A stretch of 64,000 nt of DNA from Ciborinia camelliae (GCA_025890175.1 JANPYM010000001.1:5350909-5414908); one strand, 5' to 3'; shown: positions 1 through 11,637, counted from the stretch's first letter. Notes: a model not told the origin generated them from the letters alone. Numbers and translations are program-made.

Positions 1-1887
1 CCTTTACTTACTACCTACAATAGTCTGAATGCCTTCATTTCTAGCTCTTATGCTTCTTATCATCCCTTGTGCCAGATTATTCCTTTAATAAGTAGCTATA
101 CCTCCCTATAACCTCAATGATGATTGTGACATATATATCATTATTGTGGGTTGTATTAAATGTTGCTAGCGCTGCTATTATAACTTTGAGGGGCACAGCT
201 GATTGATTATTTGGTATAGAAGATGTTTCAGTCTTGGCGAGTTCCCCTCACTTAGAATCTATAAGTGAGTATCATTTCTGGAAGAGAAGTGCTTTGAGCG
301 CTAGCTATTCGAAACACACTAATCCCAATATGGAATAGAAAGAATAAATATGACCATCCATCGTACGATTTGTATGCCAGTATATTATACAAGATAATAG
401 GCTCCCGTCACAATATTCAAGTAGTAGCCCTCCGACAGAAAACATTTTCTACTGAAATCTTCACGCAAGGTTGCTCACAAGCCCGAATTTTAAAGCACTA
501 GCCGCACAACTATCTAACGATCACTCGATGCCGCCCCCCCCTCTAGACGAGGCTGGATCCCTCTTTTCTGGATAGTATACGCAGAGTCTCATGTTATTGG
601 ATGGAACATTGCCATAGGGACGAGATTTCTTGCGCCGTAAAATCTTATGTTTATCTTATATGCCGTGACACTTTACATTTTAAGCCAATTGCAAACCGAC
701 TCACGTAGTGTTGTTACCAGACTCTTCGGCTGTCGCACAACCACCACACAGCCTCTTTCACTCTTTCTACTAGTTCATCACCATAGCTTTAAAGGTAACC
801 CTTCAAGAAACCCGTTGGCGTCTTTATCGAAGATGTAATTAACTCCTGTCCGCAACCAAATGAAAGAGCTTGTATCCAATTATGCATCCTATGGAATATT
901 ACCTATCCCCGTGAAGATAAATTGCCATTCTCGTCCATTCCTATAATTCGAGTAGAATCATCTGGATGCGATTAGAAGCCTCTCTGGCAAACATCAAACG
1001 ATTTATTGACGTGCTAATACCAATGTGAATCTTCTTGTCATTCTCAAATTTTCGCTTCCAAATAGTACATCATAAATAAATTTATCGTTAACCAGAACTC
1101 TTCTTCTTGATAATTTTCCAACTAAAAATCACAACCCTTTTATCAAAGTTGAAATTTGATCACGAAAGGGTAAACTGACTGGCTGGGGTGAAGTAAAGTA
1201 TGCTATTGGAGATAATGAAACATGCTATACCCCGGGTGAAGTCTAATCATCATTTTTGAGGTCTTGAGCATGCCTGTTTGAGGACTCTTGTATTATTGTG
1301 GGTCCTTCTAGGACATTCTTTGGTTGATTCTAGGTAGTTCTCTTCTTAGTTCGTTGTTCTTAGCTGCTTTAGTTTGAAGCGATTGGCTATTTAGCAATGC
1401 AGCTTTTTACATGTAGTTTAAATCACTAGTAGAAATGAGTCTTCACGATTAAAATCCTAGTTCCATCAATCTTTAGACCTCGATGACGAATATTTAGATG
1501 TAGCGAACATGATTTTGAACGTCTCACATCATTGTATCACATAGTGCAAAGATGATATTCGCGTTGAGAGGTAAATGTGGTGAGATCTGCTATCTCGAGA
1601 AGAAACCAGAGATCCCATTCAGAATAGTAGATGGCAGACACTAAGTAGATCTTGCCATGAGTAACTGACTTCTTGTTATAAGCCCTGACAGCATCCCCTT
1701 CCTATTGACTATCCTGATAACTGTCTATCAACCACCATCCATATAAATCATCGCCATGTTGAAGACCAAAACCACACCAAATACCACGAAATATCAAGGT
1801 TGTAGAATCCAAATACCGGACGCCATTATAATAGCGTAGGTATGCCAGTACGTGACAGTCGGAGATGCGCAAACTTCGAAAGTGGTT
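1..1887. other. gene-free AT-rich stretch
   Basis: I see no coding region here. The only open frames are short and have no recognisable motif, and there is no tRNA-like fold or tandem repeat of note. It probably contains the 3' flank of the minus-strand ubiquitin-like gene that ends at 1888. Confidence 0.5.
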
Positions 1888-2118
1888 CTAGACAGATCGG
1901 AGAGAGAGAACAAGATGCAGAGTCGCACCAGGTTTCACATCGTAATCCTTGATGGTTTTCTCATCGACCAATTGCTTGCCAGCGTAGATGAGACGTTGAT
2001 GATCTGGCAGGAATCCCTCGTGCAATTCGATCTGCTCCTTGACTCTGCGCAACTTGAGGTTCTCGTCCACGGTTAGCTCGATTTCTTTCCCGGTCAATGT
2101 TCTGATTTTGATGAGCAT
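1888..2118 (-). CDS. NEDD8/Rub1-like ubiquitin-fold protein with altered C-terminus
   Basis: The gene is an intronless 76-codon frame starting [15 protein letters not shown], a typical NEDD8/Rub1 or ubiquitin N-terminus. Ubiquitin-fold landmarks are in register: Leu43-Ile44 in QRLIYAGKQ, Lys48, and the strand LHLV at 67-70 with His68. Family knowledge: NEDD8 is conjugated through Gly75-Gly76 to cullins after E1/E2 activation. Here the mature length is exactly 76 residues, but the last residues read LRSV followed by a TAG stop, so Gly-Gly is replaced by Ser-Val. Residue 72, which separates ubiquitin (Arg) from NEDD8 (Ala), is Ser. The protein should fold but, as read, cannot be conjugated by the standard route. 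It may be a decaying paralogue, or a last exon may have been missed; I found no good donor that restores Gly-Gly. Confidence 0.7.
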   Translation of the reverse strand: MLIKIRTLTGKEIELTVDENLKLRRVKEQIELHEGFLPDHQRLIYAGKQLVDEKTIKDYDVKPGATLHLVLSLRSV

Positions 2119-5028
2119 GGTTGCGAGTGGAATGGAGATTTGGGGTTGGTTTTGTGGGGAATTGATGGATTGGGGATTTGTCGGTTCGTAACGATCGTGC
2201 GAAACCAGGGTAGTTGTGCGCGTGCGACTGTCTTTTGGTCTACTGAGGGGGTAGTTGATTTTTTGTAGTGTTGGGGGAGTTGGAAAGGTTGTTTGAAGTT
2301 TTGGGGTTTGGTTTTGGTGGATATTAAATTCACTGCAGTAAATTGATCATGAGAATAATAAGATGTGGAAGAAATGGAGCTGGCTATGAGGGAGAGGCAC
2401 TTGGATAAAAGAAATTGAAAAGTAATACGGCAGAGCCGCATCTGCCAATAGCCTACAAGATCGTTTGGCTCGATACTTCTAGTGCGTAGCAATATCAATT
2501 GGTTGATAATTTCAAAGAAAAAAGAGCTAAAACCTGAGAACTGTAGAATCAACCAGTCAAAGGAAAGGAATTTCTAGAAACACCAGCATCTTATCCAAAG
2601 AAAATGAGGGAGGAGTATCTGGTAGAGTGCAAGATGGAATTGTGCTTGAGTTTGGAACCTGACGAGCTTTCGGGGGGAGATGGGGGGTGTGGGGTAGCAG
2701 CAAGGAAGATTATTCCGTATGCAGTTCTGAAATAATAATAGAGTTTCTTGACACCAAATTTGTCAAGAAGCGGATCTTCGATGGGCAAATGAGACATATA
2801 CCTTCACTTTACATTTCTTACAATTGCAAAATCCGCATCTCGACTTTCTGTGCCCTTTGCGGGGGTTGCAGGGTTCATGTTGAGCTCGATACTAGCCACT
2901 GACTAGACAATCTCCGGAGCTGTTATGAGCGGTAGTAACAGTATCAGATGAACGAATATCACTACACTTTCCCTCAAACTTCAAATTGATGGGATACTGG
3001 TGACTTTTAAGACTTCTCAGATCCCGTTGGTCGGAATAGCTGTCTAGACTAATCTGTGACTGCATAATAGTTTTTTACTCTTTCCAAAAGTTCAGATCGC
3101 TAAGTCGTGTATAACATCACAAAGGCATCTGAACGTATAGATATATGTATTCGGGATTCGTTGTACGGAGTGACTAACAAGGATGCGATGGTGGAAGAGC
3201 AGCTCGGCGGCAGATCGAGGTTCCAATTCTAAGCGGAATAATAAGTTAGAAACCGTAGAGCCGAAAATAATGTCACGTGCCTAGTGGTCATACCGTTATT
3301 GTCATCTTATCAAGGCAAGTCAAATTCTCAGCCGTCAACTACATTACATCATTTATCACCTGCATTTTCGTTCACATTTTTGTCTGCAAACCCCGACTTG
3401 CAATTCTTGATGAACCGATGAATCGATATAAGCGCTAGCTGCTACATTGGAGAAACTAATCGAATAAGTCTTTGGGAAAACCGTAATGGGGCTACGATTA
3501 TAGTTATTGCTCATAGATTATGAACAATCTGGAAAGCGGGGGAATATGGTAGATGTGTAGATATTGAAAAGATATGGTTATTTGGTTGAGAATAATGAAT
3601 ACTATGAAGCTAACGCTCCTCATTAGATCCGTGATGAGGAGATATGATGATTGCCAATGATGACAGTCCATATACGAACCCGTTCTTATAGCATACTGTA
3701 TGTATGCGCGAAGGGAGATGATTTTTGAAGCTGGAACTGGATAGGAAATCTTTCTGCTTGCACATGTCAAGTCTACTCACGACACCTGGTGTACCACTGC
3801 ATGTCGTGGGCATTACCTCCCCAGGGCCCATGCTCGCCATGCTTGCCAAACAATATATTAAGGAACCAATAAGACTCTTCATTCGCACCAAGAACCTCAA
3901 ATGGGAAGCTCAAGGACTAGGTAGGTAGGTACCGGTAATTCCTTTCTCTGGAAATCTGGATCCGAGACTTGTCAGATCCCATCAATTTTTATGTCACTCT
4001 ACATAGGTACGAAAGGTTGTATGTATTATGGGGATATATTTCACGATTTCTATTCGAGTACCGGGCCGATGATGGGCCCATTGATTATTAGCAGGGCCCA
4101 GAGTTTGATGCATCTACAAGGAACATACATTTTTAGTTTAATAGGGAATGACGCGACGCATCGGAAGCAAAAAGTAAATCTTATCAGATGAGAACCATTA
4201 AAAATTTCACATTCAACCTCGGGTCATACGTTTTTATCAATTGGGCTCTGTTTCGCTCAGTGGCAGACTTGACTTGTTGGTTTTACTGATAGTATTATCT
4301 CGATGATGATAAGGGATCCGATTATGATGGGAAACGGTGGAAGGAAGGAGGTTAAAACGCCAAAAGATTATCAGATGGTAATTCTCCTAAGGGTGGTCTT
4401 GATAGCCGGAAGACTGTGGAGTAAATTAGGTTATCAGATTGAAAATCATTTGACATGGTGTCAATTTAGCCACAGGGGTCTGCAGAGGCTAGAGCCGTTG
4501 GCATGGATGGGGCATTCGGTCCCGAGTCCCGATGTTGGCAACTGGCTTGATACAGTAGTAGTTCTACAGTTGCGGGTTTTTATGATTTCGTCATGATTCA
4601 TGAAATGCACAGGTGGCATGACTTCTCTAAGTTGGGTATCATCTTTTCCCACCCCCCCACCGTCCCGCGGAAGAATTTATCCCCTGCATTAGTCTACTGA
4701 ACCTTTTTTCCGATTACCTAAAGCTAATTTTTCTATCTTGACCGCTTTCACAATTCTAAATCGGCAGTTGACATTGATCAGAGGGAGGAACTATGATTTA
4801 CCTTTCAACTTTCGAACGTCAATTTTTGTTTATTCTGGAACATGAGTTGACCGATTGCCTTGCTATTGGTTTGTTCCTCAGTTAAAACTACCATTTTACC
4901 CTTTTCCACCTCAACTACGCCATTTCAAACTTCATTGCCCTCAAGATCTTATAAAATATCTTCGTCTACCTCTCAATCATCATCAACGCCAAAAAAGGAA
5001 AAGGAAAAGAAAAAGAATAGAAACAAGA
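2119..5028. other. intergenic, no convincing gene
   Basis: Several short overlapping frames occur on both strands but none has a recognisable domain, and their composition looks non-coding. The right part holds poly-pyrimidine tracts and is presumably the promoter and leader of the gene starting at 5029, with CT-rich sequence and an A/G-rich run at 4990-5020 just before the ATG. Confidence 0.45.
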
Positions 5029-5814
5029 ATGTCTCTCCAAGCCACCAGCTACGAACACACCCAACCAGCCCACCCTCAACCCCATCCTCACCTCACAAAT
5101 CACACCCGCTTATACGACATCATATCGACGAAATTTTCCCTCGCCCAACTAAGTCTTGCTATTACCGCAACAGTTCGACGGAGTCCATTATCAATGTTAT
5201 TCCTTTATCCAACTCCCGAATTGCAAGTCGAGGGCTTAAACTTAAACAATGAAGCCATTTTCATGCAAGATTTTGCCACCAGTTTAGATCCCACGTGTCG
5301 ATATACATTTTTGAATTATCTCAGTGAAGAAGGGATGTTGGGTGAGTGGATGTCGAAAGGAGAATTATACCCAAGTATGGAAGAGTGGAAGGAATATGTT
5401 AGGTGGTGTATTGGGGTTGTGAGGGAAGAGGGATGGGTTGAGTTTTGTGAGGGGGGTGTGGAGGGTATTGAGGAGAGGGGAGGAAGGGGTGGAAGGGCTG
5501 TTCATCTTATGGTTTCTGGGGAGATGTTCAAGGCGGATAGAATTATAGATGGTTGGGAGGAGATTATGGATTTGGTGGATGAGAGCGAGGAATTGGATAT
5601 ACTGCAAGCTACAAATGCGCTGCAAAACTTATGCACAGCAGCTTCCTCTCCCGTATGTTCCCTCCGATCTCTTTTTGCGCCAATGTTGCGCTTCGTGGCG
5701 GGCTAACATGTCTCCCTCCAATAGAATCTAGCAGCACTCACAGCAGAAAACGAAAACCTACTATCGCAATACGAAAAAGAAAAAGCAAGTAGAATGGTCA
5801 GAGCCTTGTTGTAG
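5029..5814 (+). CDS. truncated L-ornithine N5-monooxygenase-like protein
   Basis: Two exons, 5029-5652 and 5725-5814, give 237 residues. The intron has GTATGT, a CTAAC branch site and a TAG acceptor. The N-terminal half resembles the flavin module of L-ornithine N5-monooxygenases (SidA family, first step of hydroxamate siderophore synthesis). The clearest segments are YDIISTKFSLAQLSLAI near residues 27-43 and FMQDFATSLDPTCRYTFLNY near 85-104, followed by EEWKEYVRWC. The usual family length is about 500 residues, so the NADPH and substrate domains are absent. The FAD-binding glycines of the GxGxxxL-type loop are also missing (ISTKFSLAQ), so catalysis is unlikely. The second half is acidic and ends in a short charged helix-like tail from exon 2. 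I chose the ATG at 5029 because the in-frame upstream codons are basic low-complexity sequence. It could be a degenerate paralogue, a fusion, or a repurposed binding protein. Confidence 0.55.
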
Positions 5815-7047
5815 ATATTAGACCGGGATCAACGATTACGAAATCATATATAATAATCTAGGGAATTCAATGTAAGATCTTACCTAAATACACACATAAC
5901 ATACATGGCTACAAACATACACACATGCATACATGCATACATGCACCATTATAATTCAAATCCCAAACCATACAATGGCATACATACAATCCCAAACCAT
6001 GCATACAAATGTAAATACCCAGGTAAACTAGGTAAGGTAGGATAAGTACCATCCCGTGTTCTTGGCTAGGCTTCGGCTAGCTACCTAGGTACCTATGGAG
6101 GTCGGCGGGTCGGATGGGTGTCTCTATCAAACCAGACCCCGCTTTCCCGATACCGAGCGGGTCAAGAATCAAAACGGGACTCAAGTGGGTCAGGTTTCGC
6201 TCCGTCCCACTCCCGTCTTTTTTTTTCTTGGTGGGGTTCATGATAAAGCACGATTATTAAGTATCGAGATGAGATGGATAATAATAATCTTGGAAGAAAG
6301 ATCGAAGGGAAGATGGAATCTGTTTTTAGAGATCCTAATATGCTTTGATTGATTGAGGTAGGTAGTTCTAAACTTCTATGGGAGAAAACTTTCCTTGTTG
6401 GGATTTAGAAAAGAAGGAAGAAGGAAGGAAGGAAGGAAGAAAGGAAATTATAAGATGGGTTCGTGTTATATACCGGTATATTTTTGCGGGATGATTTCGA
6501 AATTGAAGACGGAGGATTGATGAAGTTAATGCGTTGGGGGTTGGAAAATAGTTTGTGGAATTAGGTATATGGAGTACATAATATATTTCGTATGTATCAT
6601 CGAAATCGTAAGATCTTACTATTTGAGGTATGGATGTAGAGGTTTTTTTTGCTCTATTTTATGCGGTGATTTCTTCCATATATTATTATTGAATGATTTG
6701 AGACGGAAGTTTGGTTTCGTTTCTCTGTACCTATCTACCTTTGATATTTAAGGATGAGGATGGATGGTATTATATACACCCAGAGAACATTACTGGGGCA
6801 AATACGCCATACCTAGGTAGCCCCAAGTTTTTCAGTTCTTCTACAGTATATAATAGATAGACTTCCGATTCCTCTATAAATATTAGCGTATATACCATGA
6901 GTTTCTCTACCGATTTGTTTGATAGGGTAAACCATATACACGAGTGGCATCGCTAATGGAAGGGGGGCGGGGCTGGGAAAATGCATAATTTTTCCAGCCT
7001 TCTTATATCAAATTATGGAATGACTAAGCATCTCATCAGAAAAGAAA
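5815..7047. other. intergenic with short repeats
   Basis: No gene seen. The stretch holds direct ACATACAT-type repeats (about 5885-6010), a GGAAG-rich run near 6415-6445 and TAGGTA/TACCTA microsatellite fragments around 6005-6095. The right end is the 5' flank of the tRNA gene. Confidence 0.5.
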
Positions 7048-7127
7048 GCCTGCTTGGCGCAGTGGTAACGCGTAGCACTTGTACCCAGAAAATGCTGAGA
7101 TCATTGGTTCGATTCCAGTAGTAGGCA
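7048..7127 (+). tRNA. elongator tRNA-Met-like gene with expanded anticodon loop
   Basis: A full cloverleaf can be drawn. The acceptor stem GCCTGCT pairs with AGTAGGC with one G-T. The D stem GCGC/ACGC has one C-A mismatch, the anticodon stem TAGCA pairs with TGCTG, and the T arm is ATTGG-TTCGATT-CCAGT with discriminator A. The B box GGTTCGATTCC lies at 7106-7116. The body matches fungal elongator tRNA-Met, where the stem TAGCA/TGCTG normally encloses CTCATAA. Here the loop is 15 nt (7078-7092), beginning CTTGTA. If an 8-nt intron (7084-7091) sits after position 37, the anticodon would read TGT (Thr) rather than CAT (Met). It may be a degenerate tRNA pseudogene or a tRNA with a changed anticodon; the sequence cannot decide. 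Confidence 0.75.
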
Positions 7128-7128
7128 A

Positions 7129-7134
7129 TTTTTT
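7129..7134 (+). terminator. RNA polymerase III terminator
   Basis: A T6 run starts two bases after the tRNA discriminator and is followed by further T-rich blocks up to about 7164. This is the normal Pol III stop signal and suggests that the tRNA-like gene can still be transcribed and terminated. Confidence 0.75.
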
Positions 7135-8222
7135 GATTTTGATTTTTATTTTTTTTATTTTTTGGTGGTATTTTTGTTTGATACGTTTTGTATTTGTACC
7201 GTCTCTAAGGACTCATAATGGAAAAAATCTTTCAAAAAAAATAATCTCTGTTTTTCTGGTTGATTTGTACACTTTTCTTGAGAGGGGACGTGGAGAAAGG
7301 AGGTGGTTAGTTTGACTCCTGACTTGGCCCTGCTAGTGTGCTTGGGAACGCTAAATTGCTTGATATCTCTATGCCTTATTCTAGGGACCATCATCTTCTA
7401 GACCGGAGGGAATACTTTATCTTAATGTCTGCGTTGGGCAATATTCGGCAGAGTAGATTCCTCATTATGTAGTTTAAACGACCCTTGGATAATGGCGATG
7501 GTAAAGGAAATAAAGCGATGGATAAAATGGTATTCATTGATATGCGCTTATTTGAATGGATTCGGGGTGGAGAAGGGGTATGGGCGGGTGTGTGGATGTG
7601 TGTTTGTGTGTTTGGGTGTGAGAGAGATATGGGAGGTAAGGAGGAGGTCGAGAGCAAAGCTAATACAGAATTCCTAGGGCAAGTGCCTTTTATCTTGAGG
7701 ATGTTCTGAACATGGCAGCTGGGGAATCTGACTAGTATCAACATTTCTTAGATATCTTTGGAGAGGAACATGATTTTCGATTCATGAATCTTCAAATACA
7801 TTTTTCCCCCTCTAAAACCCACACGGTATCCGAAGTTCCTCTTCATCTCAAAGCTAGTGCTTTCTGGTTTTGATGTTCATTCATTCTCGGTAGCTCTATG
7901 ATGGCAGAAGTCATCGTTTCGTAACGATTTGCCCTTGATTCCTTCGCTAGGTTTGTCGGGATCCAGCCCAGTATCTCGTTTGTTATTCCATTTCATTAGC
8001 CTTCTGCCCCCTTACTCCTCGTGCTACCATCGAATTTTCTATATGAACCTCTTCTATTCGAGCTCTCACCATTCTCCACAGCTCCTCTTCCATTAAAGCT
8101 CTCACCATTCTTCACAACCTTTCTCGTGCTCCCATCCCATTCTATAAATCGACCTCTTCCATTCAAGCTCACATCTTCCTCCATAGAATAGCCCCTTTCG
8201 TGCTGCCGTCCCATTCTCCAAA
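7135..8222. other. intergenic; degenerate repeat upstream of 8222
   Basis: No gene is supported. From about 8000 to 8260 the sequence is built from a degenerate repeat containing blocks such as CCATTCAAGCTC and CCCATTCTCC. It runs into the 3' end of the small minus-strand ORF that follows. Confidence 0.45.
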
Positions 8223-8486
8223 TCAGCCCGTTCCATTCAGACCCTCATCCCCCTCCACAAAACCCTCATCCTCCTCCATAACACCTTCTTCCAACTCCCC
8301 ACGATCATCCCGACAATTATAGCCAGGGTCCAAACACTTTCCATCGGGTTGATCCTGGCGATAATAACAATATTCTTTACAATCTTCCACCCGTTTGAGA
8401 TTGTCTTTTTTGAACAAGTCGCATTCATCATAGGTGACGACGGTGGGGTGTCCGCAACCGTAATTTGTGTACAATGCTCCACACAT
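8223..8486 (-). CDS. small Cys-rich hypothetical protein
   Basis: The 87-residue frame begins MCGALYTNYGCGHPT and has eight cysteines within the first 60 residues, including the pattern DCKEYCYY. The tail is acidic and repetitive (EEDEGFVEGDEG). Short fungal proteins beginning with Met-Cys and carrying an early CGH motif are common in Pezizomycotina and may bind zinc, but their function is unknown and I do not assign one. No signal peptide is seen. The acidic tail lies in the degenerate repeat that continues to about 8000, so the C-terminus may have grown by repeat expansion. A longer overlapping frame in another register looks like a shadow. The coding status is plausible but unproven. Confidence 0.45.
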   Translation of the reverse strand: MCGALYTNYGCGHPTVVTYDECDLFKKDNLKRVEDCKEYCYYRQDQPDGKCLDPGYNCRDDRGELEEGVMEEDEGFVEGDEGLNGTG

Positions 8487-9780
8487 GATGATGGTTTTTG
8501 AGGTGAGGGGTTGCGTAGTTTTAAGCCTTGGCTGTGAGGTAAGTTGGAGTAAAGTTTTGGATTTGGTGGGGTTGGAGATAGGCTTGGCTTTATTGGTTGT
8601 TGGGTTGTGATTTCAAGATGTTGACGGTGTTGAAGGTGTTGAAGGTGCTGAAAGCGTTGAGGTTTATTCCGAGTTTCGTTGATTTTGTAGATTTGAGATC
8701 TGGTGGTCGTTGAAGAGGAAAGCTTTGGATCCAGATCATGATTCTGAATTTGGTATAGAGGGGCTTGTAGAGGAGATGGATGATTCATAAAGTAAGTATA
8801 TCGAAGTGACTGTTGTCAATTCAAACTTGGAAATAATGGTTTACATAATTTTCCGGCATATCGAGGCTGGAAATCAAAATTACTTTCTCTCAGGCTAGAG
8901 CATTCAAGTGAATTATAAATGACTTCAGTGTCCCACTCCTAAAACATAGAACCCTTATGGGAACTTCAACGTTGGAATTTATTCGAAACAGTGCATGATG
9001 TACAAACTAACAACCTTCATATTTGAGCCCAACCAGTGTAACTAACGACATAAAACCCACTCGGGGTCTACGTGGGCCAATGAAGTTAATAGCTAGGCAA
9101 GTGAAATCGATATTACTACCTACTGGACATCAACATTATCTTAGTACAATCGACAATCAGAATATTCTTGATGTTCATGAAAAATTAAAGTTGATCTTTC
9201 AGAGCATGAGAGGGATGCACAGAGTTCGCATTTGAATGCCGCGACTATAGATGAGGTAGGGAACATCACCCCAGGTATAGTTGATATTGCGTTCTTGGAG
9301 TGTAATCGGATTTCAGATTGAATTTTAATGAAATATGTATTATTTTTGAATACCAATAATGGTTCGGGGTGAAAGGGGAAAGGGGTAGTAGAGGAAACGT
9401 ACCACCTATTCATCCATATACCGATACATGATAGAGACCATCGTAACTAGAACAATATCCCATTCATATTTAAAACTTCTGATGCCAATCAGAATGGTAT
9501 GTAAAATTATAACGGTTTTCAATAATTCTCGTTAGTCCACATGTTGTCCCTCAGCCTCAGCTCAGGATAGTGGGGCGTCGAAGAAAATCCCACATTTGAT
9601 TGGTTGGGCTGATCATTGTGTCACATTATTGTCACTACAGTATCACAACAGTTCTTGTCATCTCGAGTCATCTGCCACCACACCTTGGGATTTCCTGCAC
9701 CAAATAGTTCACCTTAGGAACAACAGAGGATACAGTCTACAGCTAAAGGTCAATTTTCGAACCAGAAAGTCCTCGTTACC
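8487..9780. other. intergenic, promoter side of HET gene
   Basis: No recognisable gene. Short frames on both strands lack domains. The right end must hold the promoter of the HET gene that starts at 9781; no clear TATA element was seen. Confidence 0.45.
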
Positions 9781-11637
9781 ATGGAAATAGCACATTCATA
9801 CCAGGCTCTCGAGGTCTCAAAAGAGGAGGTGAGAGTTGTCACTCTGCTGGCTGGAGACTTCCCGAGCGATATTTCTTGCATCCTCACGACAGTTTCCTTG
9901 AAAAATGAGCCAATTTATGAAGCTCTTTCATATGTTTGGGGAGATCAAGCGTACAAGTGCGATATTTACCTTGACGGCTTCTCCTTTCCAGTTACCATTA
10001 ATTTGGAGTCTGCGCTTCGGAATCTGAGATACAGCGATCGACCAAGAGTTCTTTGGGTTGACGCAATCTGCATTAACCAAAATGACATCCCCGAACGTAA
10101 CTCGCAAGTTAAATATATGGGTACTATCTACTCGAAATCATCGGAAGTTGTTGCTTGGTTGGGAGAGCCGAGAATGAACAAATGTTTGACGTCAAATTGG
10201 GAGGCTCGGTGGAGGGATGATTTTTTAAAAGAAGGAGAGGATGAAGAAAGGGACAATGATTTCGCTTTTGACACTTTCGAAAGGCTGTTGGAAGATCTCG
10301 AAGCTCACTGGGACAAGTGGAATGACGATATTCAAGATGTATATGCAGGGGCTGGAATCCTCAGGCTTTTGGATAACCAGTGGTGGAACAGAATGTGGAC
10401 TGTTCAAGAGGCCCTCCTAGGCAAAACACGCTTAATTTGCGGCCGAAGAAGCATATTGCTAACTGATTTATTTGCCATTTACAGGAGTCAAGTTGTGCAT
10501 CTTTCGGACGGTTGCGATCCAACCAAACCTCGATTTATTGTGATGTCCCTGATGAAGATGGGCCCCCTTCTTGAATATCTAGAAGGCAATATATCAAGGG
10601 ATCTCGAAGGACTCCTCAAAATATTTGGAGAACGTTGTTGCTCGGATCCCCATGATAAGATCTACGGTTTATTGGGCATTCTTCCTGCCGAAGAAAGTAA
10701 TTTCATTAATCCAGACTATGGTATTGACATCACGCTACTATATGGGAGCATTATCATGAGAATATTACATAAGCAACGAAATCTTGATATTCTCGGCCTG
10801 CTGTGGCCAGAAAAATGGCATTGTACCGGCATTTTGACCGGTGGGGGTCCTTCTTGGATTCGCGACTGGACAGCAGAACGGCCCTCTGATAATCTTCTGG
10901 ACGGAGTGGGTCTTCGACATGAAAAGTTTCCCAAATTTGCAGCCTCGGGCGAAAGTTTTGCCATGGTAAGGCAAATACGAAAATCGGCAATCGGGCTCCG
11001 CGGGATGTTCTTGAGCTCGATTCACATACTCGGTAACGCGAATGATGTTGCAACCGTTTCCGATAATGATAAAGAGATGATAGCGACATTTAAGCAATGG
11101 TATGAGTTGGTGCATAGGGAGATTCATCTTGAACAATTATATCCTGATTCACCGAGAGCTAAAAGCTACTCGGATGCTCTTTCCCAAACCTTCTGTATGT
11201 CTTTAACCTGGGAATTCTTTACAGGGAACAATTCTGCAACCGAAAAACGCTACAAAAGAGTTCCAAAAGATTCAGGTGCCCATAGATGTTACAAAGCATG
11301 GTGGAAATCGGAAATTGAAGGTAATCCTCGAGGAGAGCAGTTGTGGAACGTTGGAATCACGGACTCTGATATATTGGAATTCCATTCCATAGTTTATATT
11401 GCAACTCATATGAGGAGACTTTTCATAGCCAGAAAACCTAGGTGGATAGGTCTCGCACCAATGGATGCGCAGGTTGGCGACCAGATATTCTTACTTGAGG
11501 GTGGGAAACTACCATACATATTGCGCCCAACAGGAACGAAAGACGAATATCGAATAATTGGAGATTCTTACGTGCACGGGATAATGGATGGGGAAGGTTG
11601 GAAGCCAGATGACCTCCAGGATGTGATTGTTGTATAG
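9781..11637 (+). CDS. HET-domain (heterokaryon incompatibility) protein
   Basis: A single 618-residue exon carries a complete HET domain. YEALSYVWGD is at 46-55, the RVLWVDAICINQND block at 89-102 and the YSKSSEVVAWLG block at 117-128. DNQWWNRMWTVQEALLG lies at 198-214, and CSDPHDKIYGLLGI lies near residue 300. The C-terminal region contains GDQIFLLEGGKLPYILRPTG, a motif often found at the end of this family. HET proteins trigger programmed cell death or allorecognition when incompatible hyphae fuse, and many paralogues have unknown partners. No NACHT, WD40 or ankyrin repeats are fused here, so it is the short stand-alone type. The frame is intact and the ATG at 9781 precedes the HET domain by 45 residues, the usual spacing. 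Which allele system it belongs to cannot be said. Confidence 0.93.
   Translation: MEIAHSYQALEVSKEEVRVVTLLAGDFPSDISCILTTVSLKNEPIYEALSYVWGDQAYKCDIYLDGFSFPVTINLESALRNLRYSDRPRVLWVDAICINQNDIPERNSQVKYMGTIYSKSSEVVAWLGEPRMNKCLTSNWEARWRDDFLKEGEDEERDNDFAFDTFERLLEDLEAHWDKWNDDIQDVYAGAGILRLLDNQWWNRMWTVQEALLGKTRLICGRRSILLTDLFAIYRSQVVHLSDGCDPTKPRFIVMSLMKMGPLLEYLEGNISRDLEGLLKIFGERCCSDPHDKIYGLLGILPAEESNFINPDYGIDITLLYGSIIMRILHKQRNLDILGLLWPEKWHCTGILTGGGPSWIRDWTAERPSDNLLDGVGLRHEKFPKFAASGESFAMVRQIRKSAIGLRGMFLSSIHILGNANDVATVSDNDKEMIATFKQWYELVHREIHLEQLYPDSPRAKSYSDALSQTFCMSLTWEFFTGNNSATEKRYKRVPKDSGAHRCYKAWWKSEIEGNPRGEQLWNVGITDSDILEFHSIVYIATHMRRLFIARKPRWIGLAPMDAQVGDQIFLLEGGKLPYILRPTGTKDEYRIIGDSYVHGIMDGEGWKPDDLQDVIVV

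Noticed and set aside
2094..2552. 152-codon minus-strand frame overlapping the NEDD8-like gene
   Set aside because: Composition is low-complexity (His/Pro/Ser, Thr), no domain is visible, and it overlaps the leader of the ubiquitin-like gene.
8237..8788. 183-codon minus-strand frame over the small Cys-rich ORF
   Set aside because: Its first part is His/Gln/Leu repeat translated from GTTGAAGG repeats, and its second part is the shadow of the Cys-rich frame.
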